Positions 44,451 to 52,401 of a stretch of DNA of 62,431 bases are shown here, one piece after another. This DNA is from Caldilineaceae bacterium bin34 (lineage in GTDB: Bacteria > Chloroflexota > Anaerolineae > Caldilineales > Caldilineaceae). The translations under genes were made by a program, and so were the position numbers. Each line of letters opens with the position of its first letter. Within the stretch, counting starts at the first letter, position 1. The notes under the pieces are model-generated. The model was not told the DNA's origin and did not search any database. It saw only the letters and a program-made list of their open reading frames with translations. The stretch spans positions 1 through 62,431 of the forward strand of contig MPMO01000025.1 of the NCBI GenBank assembly GCA_002238555.1, written 5' to 3'.

Positions 44451-47069
44451 CTACACCCGGGGCTGCGGATCCCTGGAAGTCACCTTGGGCAGCTTCAACG
44501 GCAGGTCCAGCGGCAGGGGCCGCGGCTCCGACTGCGGATCGCGCTTGGCCCTGCTCACCCAGACCGTGTCCACGTTGGGCTCCAGGGCCGCTTCGAGCAC
44601 CTGGTCGACGTCGTCCACCAGGACAAACTGCAGCTTGCGGCGAATGGCGTCCGGTATGTCGGACAGGTCCGCCTCGTTGCGGCGGGGCAGCAGAATGGTG
44701 GTCAGGCCCAGTCGTTCGGCAGCCAGGACCTTTTCCTTAACGCCACCCACGGGCAACACCTTGCCGCGCAGGGTGATTTCCCCGGTCATGCCAACCTGCT
44801 TGCGTACCGGCCGCCGGGTCAAGAGCGATGCCAGAGACGTAGCCATCGTAATGCCGGCGCTCGGTCCGTCCTTGGGGATGGAACCGGCCGGAATGTGGAC
44901 GTGAATGGAGTGGTTGGAGAACATGCCGGGTTCGATACCCAGATCGCGGGCACGTGAACGGATGAAACTCAGGGCGGCCTGGCCACTCTCCCGCATCACG
45001 TCCCCCAACTGGCCCGTAATCTGGAAGGCCTGCTCGCCGGGCATGATGATGGACTCAATGAACAGCACGTCGCCGCCGGTCATGGTCCAGGCCAGGCCGG
45101 TGGCCACGCCCGGCATGTCGGTGCGGTGGGAGAGCTGCTCACTGTGGTACTTGGGTTTGCCCAGGTGCTCCATCACCTGGTTCTTGCGGACCCGCGTATT
45201 GCTTGAGCCGGAACCGGTGGCAATGTCCGTGGCGGTCCTGCGACAGAGCTTGGCGATGTTGCGCTCCAATTCGCGGACTCCGGCTTCGTTGGTATAGCCG
45301 CGCACGATGGTTTGCAGGGCGCCTTTCGTAAAGCTGATTTCGTCCTCGTGCAGGCCGTTCTCCCGAATCTGGCGCGGCAGCAGGTAGTTCTGCGCGATCT
45401 TGACCTTCTCCTCCTCCGTGTAGCTGCTCAACTGGATGATTTCCATCCGATCAGCCAGGGCCGGCGGAATGGCCTCCACCATGTTGGCGGTCGTGATAAA
45501 CATCACGTTGCTCAGGTCGAAGGGCACGTCGAGGTAGTGGTCGTTGAACTCCCGGTTCTGCTCGGGATCCAGCACTTCCAGCAGGGCGCTGCTGGGATCG
45601 CCGCGGAAGTCCGAACCCAGCTTGTCCACCTCGTCCAGCATGAAGACGGGGTTGTTGGTTCCGCACCGCCGCAGGTTCTGGATAATGCGGCCCGGCATGG
45701 CCCCCACATAGGTGCGCCGGAAGCCCCTGATTTCGGCCTCGTCGCGCACGCCGCCCAGCGCCAGGCGCACGAATTGCCGCTTCATGGCACGCGCAATGCT
45801 GATGCCCAGACTGGTTTTGCCCACGCCGGGCGGCCCCACAAAGCACAGGACCACCCCTTCGCGCTCCCTGCGGATCTTGTCCCACAGGTTCACTTCCTCG
45901 TGCTGTTCGGACCGCCGGGTCTGGCGCAGCTTGCGCACCGCCAGATACTCGAGGATACGGCTCTTGATGTCCGTCAGGCCGTAGTGGTCCTCGTTGAGAA
46001 CACGGCGGGCCCTGCGCAGATCCAGACTGTCGGACGAGCTGTTGTTCCAAGGCAAGCCGACGAGTGTTTCGATGTACGACTTGATCACGGAGTATTCGGC
46101 CGCCTGAATCGGCACCCGCCGCAGCCGGTTCAACTCGCGCGTCGCCTCCTCCGTGGCCGTGGGCAGCATGTTCGCCTCGGCGATGCTGGCCTCCAGTTCC
46201 TTGATGTCCACCATCTGGTCATCTTCGTCGCCGAGTTCCTTGTTGATGACCTTCACTTGTTCGCGCAGGAAGAACTCCCTCTGGGAGCGTTCCATCTCTC
46301 CCTGGGCCTGGGACTGGATCTGCTGTCCCAGCTCCATGATCTTGATTTCCTGGTCCAGGATGCCCAGCACGATGCGCATCTTCGCCGCCGTGCTGTCCTC
46401 GCCGAGGATCTGCATGCTCTGCTCCACGTCCATGGGCAGGCTGCCGGCAATCAGATAGGTGAACTGCAAGGGGGAGCGGGTATCCAATGCCATCTCGGCC
46501 ACTTCGCTGGGAGTCTGGCGGTCGAGTTCGGCATATTCCCGGTAGCGGTTGCGCAGCAGCCGCGCCAGCGCCGTCATTTCCTCCCCTTCCTCAACCGTTT
46601 CCGGCTGTGCTTCCACCTCCGCCCGCAGATACGGGTCCAACTGGCTCCAGGAAGTGACCCGAACCCGGTCCAATGCCCGTACCAGCACGCGCAGGACACC
46701 GTCCGGCGCCCTCATCACCTTGTGGATAACCGCGACCACGCCGACACCGGAAATTTCGTCCGGGCCGGGTTCCTGGTCGTCGGACTGGGAGGCCACCAAC
46801 ACGACATGGCGCTGGGTGGGCATGTTGTCGCGGATGATGCGCAGGCTGCGGGGCTGCCCCATAGTCAGAGGTATCCACATGTACGGATACACGACCAGGC
46901 CCTGCAGGGGAATGACCGGCAGATCCTTCAGGTGGTCCGCTTCCCCCTCCGACACCTCGGGATCGCCCAGATTCCTGATCTCGTCCGATTCGTACAGGAC
47001 TTCTTCCTGTTCCGAGTGGTTGTCTACCCGTTCGTCATCCATCTGGGGACTGTCCACCTTCTGCGCCAA
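44451..47069 (-). CDS. lon: ATP-dependent protease Lon
   Basis: 872 aa. LAN domain (DLPVIPLQGLVVYPYMWIPLTMG), coiled-coil helical segment, AAA+ module with Walker A GPPGVGKTSLG and Walker B FMLDEVDKL, then the serine-lysine protease domain with PKDGPSAGITMA (Ser) and LPVGGVKEKVLAA (Lys). The N-terminus carries about 45 extra acidic residues before the LAN domain. Divergent from the cyclohydrolase-folD pair. Confidence 0.96.
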   Translation of the reverse strand: MAQKVDSPQMDDERVDNHSEQEEVLYESDEIRNLGDPEVSEGEADHLKDLPVIPLQGLVVYPYMWIPLTMGQPRSLRIIRDNMPTQRHVVLVASQSDDQEPGPDEISGVGVVAVIHKVMRAPDGVLRVLVRALDRVRVTSWSQLDPYLRAEVEAQPETVEEGEEMTALARLLRNRYREYAELDRQTPSEVAEMALDTRSPLQFTYLIAGSLPMDVEQSMQILGEDSTAAKMRIVLGILDQEIKIMELGQQIQSQAQGEMERSQREFFLREQVKVINKELGDEDDQMVDIKELEASIAEANMLPTATEEATRELNRLRRVPIQAAEYSVIKSYIETLVGLPWNNSSSDSLDLRRARRVLNEDHYGLTDIKSRILEYLAVRKLRQTRRSEQHEEVNLWDKIRREREGVVLCFVGPPGVGKTSLGISIARAMKRQFVRLALGGVRDEAEIRGFRRTYVGAMPGRIIQNLRRCGTNNPVFMLDEVDKLGSDFRGDPSSALLEVLDPEQNREFNDHYLDVPFDLSNVMFITTANMVEAIPPALADRMEIIQLSSYTEEEKVKIAQNYLLPRQIRENGLHEDEISFTKGALQTIVRGYTNEAGVRELERNIAKLCRRTATDIATGSGSSNTRVRKNQVMEHLGKPKYHSEQLSHRTDMPGVATGLAWTMTGGDVLFIESIIMPGEQAFQITGQLGDVMRESGQAALSFIRSRARDLGIEPGMFSNHSIHVHIPAGSIPKDGPSAGITMATSLASLLTRRPVRKQVGMTGEITLRGKVLPVGGVKEKVLAAERLGLTTILLPRRNEADLSDIPDAIRRKLQFVLVDDVDQVLEAALEPNVDTVWVSRAKRDPQSEPRPLPLDLPLKLPKVTSRDPQPRV

Positions 47070-47231
47070 GCAGGCGGTTCCTGCCTTGTAGAAAGCGAGT
47101 CTAGCACAGGGATTCGCCGGAAATCCGGCCCACAGCGAACCTTAACGGAACACATACACAGGCCGCCGAACCGGTCCGCGAATCCGGCAGTCGGGAACAC
47201 CGGATATGGAGCCGCAGCCTGGTTGACAGCC

Positions 47232-47237
47232 TATAAT
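47232..47237 (+). promoter_or_regulatory. -10 element (TATAAT) for the fch-folD pair
   Basis: A perfect TATAAT 24 nt before the GTG at 47262. TTGACA at 47222-47227 is too close (4 nt) to be its -35. No good -35 is found at 17 nt, so this may be activator-dependent, or the motif may be fortuitous. Confidence 0.35.
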
Positions 47238-47261
47238 CGCGCGTTCCGCCGGCACCTGTCC

Positions 47262-47909
47262 GTGTCCTTGCATTCGTATCAGTCCATCCCCATCGCCGCG
47301 TTCCTGGACGCCCTCGCGTCCCGCGAACCCGTGCCGGGCGGCGGAACCGCCGCCGCCGTGACCGGCTCCCATGGAACGGCCCTGCTGTGCATGGTCCTGA
47401 ATCTGACCGTGGGCCGCAGGCGGTTTCAGCGCCACGAAGGAATCCTGAGGCCGATCCAGCAGCGGCTGGAGGCCAGCCGGCTGGAGTTGCTGAACCTGGC
47501 CGACCAGGACGCGGCCGCGTATGCCGAAGTGGACCGCTGCCTGAAGCTGCCGGCACACGATCCATCCGCACGGGCAGTCCGACGCAGGGAGCTCGACCGG
47601 GCCCTGCACGCGGCGGCCGCCGTGCCCCTTCAGGTCGCGGACACCTGCCGGGGGGTACTCGGCGACACCTGGGAAGTGGCCAACCGCGGCAACAGGACGG
47701 TGCTGTCCGACGTGATGGTGGGCACCCATCTGCTGCTGGCAGCCGTTCACAGCAGCAACGTCAATGTGCAAGTCAACCTGCGACTGGCCACGCCTGGGGC
47801 GGAGGGGCAAACCCTGGCAGCCGACATCACGGCCTGCATCAAGGACGCGGCTGGATTCAGCAGTCGCATCCTGGACCGTTGCACGGAACGAATGGATCAA
47901 TCCCGGTGA
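47262..47909 (+). CDS. fchA: Methenyltetrahydrofolate cyclohydrolase (FTCD_C family)
   Basis: 215 aa from GTG 47262. Opens with the formiminotransferase-cyclodeaminase C-terminal-domain signature: AAFLDALASREPVPGGGTAAAVTGSHGTALLCMVLNLTVGR, followed by DQDAAAYAEVDRCLKLP and DVMVGTHLLLAAVHSSNVNVQVNL. Stand-alone members (Methylobacterium Fch, acetogen FchA) hydrolyse 5,10-methenyl-THF to 10-formyl-THF. It overlaps folD by 4 nt (GTGA). Because that FolD lacks its own cyclohydrolase residues, this protein probably supplies the activity; cyclodeaminase is the alternative. Confidence 0.78.
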   Translation: MSLHSYQSIPIAAFLDALASREPVPGGGTAAAVTGSHGTALLCMVLNLTVGRRRFQRHEGILRPIQQRLEASRLELLNLADQDAAAYAEVDRCLKLPAHDPSARAVRRRELDRALHAAAAVPLQVADTCRGVLGDTWEVANRGNRTVLSDVMVGTHLLLAAVHSSNVNVQVNLRLATPGAEGQTLAADITACIKDAAGFSSRILDRCTERMDQSR

Positions 47910-48769
47910 CCGCCAAACTACTCAAGGGTCGCCGGCTGGCCCGACAACTGCGCCGCCGGATCGCGGCGGGCCTTCGGAGCCTTGAGGCTCGCACCGGCCA
48001 GACGGCCACCATCGCGGCCGTGCTGGTGGGGGATGATCAGGGTGCCCTGAACTATGCGCGCGCCCAAAGCAGGGCCAGCGGCAACACGGGCATCGGCTAT
48101 CAACTCGTACGGCTGCCGGGAGACTGCCGGATGACCGACGCAATGGAGGCCATCGATCAGCTGAATCTCACTGCGGAGATCACCGGCATCATTTTGCTGA
48201 CACCGGTGCCGCCCCATCTGAACCTGACTGCGCTGCAATGGAGGATTTCACCGGCGAAGGATCTGGAAGGCGTGTCGCCCGGCAACATGGGCCACCTCCT
48301 GGCCGATACCGGGGAGTTCTTCACCCCCCCCACCCCGGCCGCCGCCGTGGCGTTGCTGGACAGCCTGGATCTTGAGTTGAGCGGTCGGCAGGCCGTGGTG
48401 GTGGGCCACAGCGCGATTGTCGGCAAACCGCTGGCGATGCGCCTGCTCAACCGCCGCTGTACGGTAACCATTGCCCACAAGCACACCAGGAACCTGGCGT
48501 CCCTCACCACGGGAGCCGACATTCTGTGCGTGGCCGTAGGCAAGCCCGGCCTCATCGTTGGCGATTATGTAAAAAAAGGGGCAGTGGTCCTCGACATCGG
48601 GACCACATACGTTGGCAAGACCGTGCTGGGCGATTGCGATCCGAATTCAGTGGGTTCCAAGGCCGGCTGGCTGACTCCGGTACCAGGGGGCGTTGGGCCC
48701 CTCACCACCGTCATGCTGATGCGCAATGCCTGGCGGGCCCTGGCCCGCCAGCTTGGAGAGGCAATTTAG
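47906..48769 (+). CDS. folD: FolD-family methylenetetrahydrofolate dehydrogenase, cyclohydrolase residues replaced
   Basis: 287 aa from GTG 47906. NADP-binding VVVGHSAIVGKPLAMRLL, VAVGKPGLIVGDYV and the C-terminal TPVPGGVGPLTTVMLM are intact. But aligned with E. coli FolD the three residues for the cyclohydrolase reaction are changed: Lys54 to Gln (Y-A-R-A-Q), Gln98 to Leu (GIILLTPVP), Asp121 to Glu (KDLEGV). So it likely keeps only 5,10-methylene-THF dehydrogenase activity. Start codon lies inside the stop of the preceding cyclohydrolase gene. Confidence 0.87.
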   Translation: MTAKLLKGRRLARQLRRRIAAGLRSLEARTGQTATIAAVLVGDDQGALNYARAQSRASGNTGIGYQLVRLPGDCRMTDAMEAIDQLNLTAEITGIILLTPVPPHLNLTALQWRISPAKDLEGVSPGNMGHLLADTGEFFTPPTPAAAVALLDSLDLELSGRQAVVVGHSAIVGKPLAMRLLNRRCTVTIAHKHTRNLASLTTGADILCVAVGKPGLIVGDYVKKGAVVLDIGTTYVGKTVLGDCDPNSVGSKAGWLTPVPGGVGPLTTVMLMRNAWRALARQLGEAI

Positions 48770-49598
48770 GCGGAAAAGGATTCGCCGTCCGCCGACGGGC
48801 AGCGTCGTTGAGCATCCTTTGTCCCCGGTACCCGTCGCACTGCAAGGAGCGGTACACGATGCCGCTTGCAATCGAGCCGTCAGCCTACCGAAACGGCGAC
48901 GCCAGCTGGCCGGCCGTTGACTGTCGGCCCATCGACCTACCAATCTTCACGGCTACCTGCCTTTCTCCCAGCGCTCGACAAGGCTCCAGAGGCTGCCCGG
49001 TACGCGATCCGGGCTCTCTGCACCGCCCATCACGACCACTGCGGCGAAGCTGTTCCGTGCTCGACGTGTGCATTGGAAGCCAAGGAGCCAGCCGGACCTT
49101 GCCGGACATCAAACCATGATTTACCGAGAACGGGAGCGGGACCCGTTCTCGTTGCGGTAGGGACGAACCCACTGATGGTGCACCTCCGGCACAACCATCC
49201 ATGCCAGGGTTTGATTGGTCTTGGAAGCAACCATTGCAAGGGCTCATTGCCGCATGCGGACCCAGCCCGATAACAAACCGCATTTGGAACAGGCCGGCTT
49301 GGCAACCTGCAACATTCTCCGGTTCGCGCGTGGGGTATACTGCGTGCATTGACTCAGCCAACGAGGTCCTGCACCAGCCGAGACCGTTCCTTTGGTTCGC
49401 GCCTACCCTGAACTGAATGGTGTGAACAGGCCAACTACGTACTCTTCTCTCCCTCCCACAGCCCTCAACCTCCTCCCCGAGGGTTGTCCGCCCGTTCCAC
49501 TCCCCAGACGGCTCAGGCCAGCGCCACCTTGATCGGCAAGGGCCGGCACCGCGCAACAGGCGCGATTTGCAGAACCCGGCTAGCTCGGGAGCACGTCC
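48770..49598. other. 829-bp region without a convincing gene
   Basis: Frames here (including one of 239 codons on the minus strand) have no domain pattern and poor composition, so they are treated as non-coding. Notable: a perfect stem of GAGAACGGG (49126-49134) and CCCGTTCTC (49142-49150) with a 7-nt loop, no T-run; and a TATACT at 49336-49341. A long 5' untranslated region or small RNA is possible; nothing decides it. Confidence 0.4.
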
Positions 49599-50525
49599 AT
49601 GCACGGGTACTTTATTCGCAACCTACCAGGGAAATCGGTGCGGGCCCTGGCCCTCGCCCTGCTCTTGTTGTTGACGGTAGGCGGATCCACCGTTTGGGCG
49701 CAGGCTCCTGTCGGGTCGGGCTACTACGTCCGGCAAGGCGACACCGTGTACAACATCGCCGTTCGCCACGGCATCACCGTGCAGCAACTGGCGAGCATCA
49801 ATCCCGGCCTTCCGACCCATGGGTACGCGCAAGTCGGAACCACGCTGAATGTACCCATTCCGGGGTTGATCGGCCCCACTCCATCCCAGTGCCCGCAGAT
49901 GCACACTGTCAATCCCAACGAGACGCTGGCATGGATTGGAGGCGCCTACGGAGTCAATCCAACCGCGCTGGCGCAACTCAACAACCTTCCAGCCGGCGCC
50001 ACAGTCAACCCAGGCAACATTCTGTGCCTGCCGTCCTATGCGCGGCTGAACTACTCATGGCAGGGCACCGGGCCCGCTCCGGCACCCGCACCAGCCCCCG
50101 TAGCACCCGTCTACGTGCCGGCGCCACCGGCCATTCCGGCCGCACACGTCCCCGCCGGGCCGTGGAGTGCCAGCTACTACCACTACCAGCCTCCGGCCGC
50201 GTTGATCCTGACCCGATCGGATCAAGCGATCAACTTCAACTGGGGTCACGGCAGTCCGGGACGGGGCGTGTATGCCGACCTGTTCAGCGTGTCCTGGACC
50301 AACACATTCCACTTCAACGGCCGGAACTACCGGTTCGTGGCGTTGTCGGATGACGGCGTACGCGTGTGGGTAGGGAACACCCTGGTCATTGACGGCTGGG
50401 TTCCGCAAGCAGCCACGCTGTATTTCAAGGACTACGCCCCGCCGGCCGGAACCCACCTGGTCAGGGTCGAGTACTACGACTCGGGCGCTGCAGCCCAGAT
50501 CATGGTGGACTGGGCTCCCAACTGA
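49599..50525 (+). CDS. Secreted LysM-LysM-PA14 protein
   Basis: 308 aa. Signal peptide (VRALALALLLLLTVGGSTVWAQA), two LysM domains for peptidoglycan/glycan binding at about 41-87 (YYVRQGDTVYNIAVRHGITVQQLASINPGL) and 101-145 (TVNPNETLAWIGGAYGVNPTALAQLNNL), a Pro/Ala linker, then a PA14-like beta domain (SVSWTNTFHFNGRNYRFVALSDDGVRVWVGN ... LVRVEYYDSGAAAQI) that usually binds carbohydrate. Gly-rich GHGSPGRGVYAD matches Chloroflexota PA14 tails. Probably a cell-wall-attached binding protein. Followed by another secreted protein 68 nt on. Confidence 0.83.
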   Translation: MHGYFIRNLPGKSVRALALALLLLLTVGGSTVWAQAPVGSGYYVRQGDTVYNIAVRHGITVQQLASINPGLPTHGYAQVGTTLNVPIPGLIGPTPSQCPQMHTVNPNETLAWIGGAYGVNPTALAQLNNLPAGATVNPGNILCLPSYARLNYSWQGTGPAPAPAPAPVAPVYVPAPPAIPAAHVPAGPWSASYYHYQPPAALILTRSDQAINFNWGHGSPGRGVYADLFSVSWTNTFHFNGRNYRFVALSDDGVRVWVGNTLVIDGWVPQAATLYFKDYAPPAGTHLVRVEYYDSGAAAQIMVDWAPN

Positions 50526-50592
50526 GGGACTGCTTCCAAACCCCCAAACGGCGTTCCCTTCTCCCCCTGACTGCACACAGGATTGACATCTC

Positions 50593-52011
50593 ATGAAACC
50601 GACCCTCACAACCGCGAGATTGGCAGGCATCCTCGTCGCCTGCCTGTTGACGGTTCTTGTTCCCACCTCTCCGGTTCTGGCCGATCATGACGGCAGCCAG
50701 TTCGACATCATCGATGCCAGCAGCAATCGATCAAGCACATGGGAGACCCGCGGCTGCACGAACAGTGACGACCAGGAGGACGGCTGCTATGTCGAGATCA
50801 GCGCCCAGAGCGGTCTTCGTGAAGACCTGGACACAGAGAAGACTGCAGACAATACTTGGGAGCAGGCGTGGGAGGCAATCTTTGAAATGCATTGCCACAA
50901 TGGCCGCGATGCCGTCGACGAAGACGACGACTATGACGAGCAGAACAAGGCGTTCAACGACTGCTGGGAGGGCAACGACGGCGAAGTTGAATGGCCCATC
51001 GTCAAACCCAGCGAGGACTTCGAGGCCACCGGGTTCTGCAAGTCCGGCGACCGCTACTGCGCCATCAACATTGAAATCTGCTACAACGCCGACGAGTGCG
51101 ACGGTTCCCGGTCCTCTGACGACGAGTTCGACACGGACGACGGTGCCCAGGCCGAATTCTGGGACGACAATTCCAGCTGCCTCTATGACGTGAGCAACAG
51201 CCGATTCACCGAGTGCGTCAACCGCGGCCTCAAACGGGTCTATGACGAGCTGGCACGAAGCGGCCGGTACGGCTATTCCAACCTGCAATCCGAACTGGAA
51301 GACCAGGGCGTGCACATCGACGGGTATACAACCTCGCTCTCCGACGTCGAAGACCGGAACTACTTCAGGGACGAATACCTGAACCAGCCCTATGGTTACA
51401 GGCCGCAGCCCACGCCCGTGCCTCCGCCGGTGTACTACCCTCCGGCACAGCCGTCCTATCCTCCGGCACAGCCACGCTACAGCGGCACGCTGTACCTTGA
51501 TGCCGTGTACGTCAACTACGGCGACTACCTGGACACGGCACTTGGATCCGGCGAATGCAACACAACGCAAGGCTGCATCAGAGTGATTGGTTCCGGCCAA
51601 GGCATATCCAGCCATTTGGGCCGGGTGTTCATCCAAATCACCGACCCGCAAACCAAGTCGTGCCTCTCGGCCCAAGGAATCCCGTACTCCGGCCCGACGG
51701 TAATGGAGTTCGATGATCCGGTACTCAAGGCGTGTGATTCGCGGATCGCCACCGCCAACGGCGCCTGCCCGACACGCGGCATCGGTGTCAAGGAAGAGCT
51801 GCTCCGCATGTACAACCTGGGCCTGCTCAGGGGTCTTCTGTCACCGGCCCACGCCCAGGTCATTCGCCAGGAAGTGAATTCCGCACGGAGCCAGGCGGCA
51901 GACTGCCTGTGCCGGTCCGGATTCAGCAATCGGGACTTTGTGTCGGTTGCCGCGGGCAACCCCTGGGACTACAACGCGGACGCCCGGCAACCGCTGCTCT
52001 GCCGAAGCTGA
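50593..52011 (+). CDS. Secreted acidic, Cys-rich protein of unknown function
   Basis: 472 aa with a clear signal peptide (LAGILVACLLTVLVPTSPVLA). The mature part is strongly acidic (clusters such as DAVDEDDDYDEQN) and has 18 Cys, an even number fitting disulfides. A Pro/Tyr-rich linker (PPPVYYPPAQPSYPPAQPRY) joins an N-terminal half to a C-terminal half with ARSQAADCLCRSGF. I recognise no family. The proximity to the LysM-PA14 gene suggests a shared surface role. Confidence 0.75.
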   Translation: MKPTLTTARLAGILVACLLTVLVPTSPVLADHDGSQFDIIDASSNRSSTWETRGCTNSDDQEDGCYVEISAQSGLREDLDTEKTADNTWEQAWEAIFEMHCHNGRDAVDEDDDYDEQNKAFNDCWEGNDGEVEWPIVKPSEDFEATGFCKSGDRYCAINIEICYNADECDGSRSSDDEFDTDDGAQAEFWDDNSSCLYDVSNSRFTECVNRGLKRVYDELARSGRYGYSNLQSELEDQGVHIDGYTTSLSDVEDRNYFRDEYLNQPYGYRPQPTPVPPPVYYPPAQPSYPPAQPRYSGTLYLDAVYVNYGDYLDTALGSGECNTTQGCIRVIGSGQGISSHLGRVFIQITDPQTKSCLSAQGIPYSGPTVMEFDDPVLKACDSRIATANGACPTRGIGVKEELLRMYNLGLLRGLLSPAHAQVIRQEVNSARSQAADCLCRSGFSNRDFVSVAAGNPWDYNADARQPLLCRS

Positions 52012-52025
52012 TCCGTTGGCATTGA

Positions 52026-52060
52026 ACGGGCGGGACGGGCATCGCTCCTGTCCTGCCCGT
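52026..52060 (+). terminator. 11-bp hairpin after the secreted protein gene
   Basis: ACGGGCGGGAC (52026-52036) and GTCCTGCCCGT (52050-52060) pair over 11 positions with one G-U, 14 nt after the stop. No T-run follows, so it is terminator-like only. Confidence 0.5.
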
Positions 52061-52401
52061 AGGCCATTCAGCCGCAGGAGACCCCCCTGCCCTTGGCTGC
52101 AGTTTCGGTTTGACCAAGGTTTGTGTTTGGACCCCTTTGGATTCGGTACCGGCGTCCAAAACGGCCAGCATCGTACACGGTGTCCAATTGGCTGGTCCAA
52201 GGCGGACTTGACTGCCCAATGGGATTTGTTCCGACGAACAGTCGCATTCCGGAGTGCGACCCAGGCCCGGCCACGCAGCACAGCTGCTGCAAACTCCAAG
52301 ATCCGAATGGGGATGAGCGGGTTTGACTTTGCCTTCCGGAAGATTGCAGGTGTTTTCAATTCGGAGACGGTGAAACGAACGGTGTCCACTGCTCGGAATC
52401 G
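52061..52401. other. Intergenic region, nothing recognised
   Basis: 341 bp between the secreted protein's hairpin and the stop of the first AAA/nuclease gene. No ORF with family features, tRNA or terminator was found. Short inverted patches occur, none convincing. Confidence 0.4.

Noticed and set aside
47222..47237. TTGACA and TATAAT as one promoter
   Set aside because: Only 4 nt between the two hexamers, far too close for sigma-70.
45312..47261. Long plus-strand reading frame antisense to lon
   Set aside because: Shadow of lon; only its last part, from GTG 47262, is the real cyclohydrolase.
49126..49150. Hairpin as an intrinsic terminator
   Set aside because: 9-bp perfect stem but no T-run and far from any stop codon.
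48885..49604. 239-codon minus-strand frame
   Set aside because: No domain, no start signal and composition unlike real genes; region treated as non-coding.
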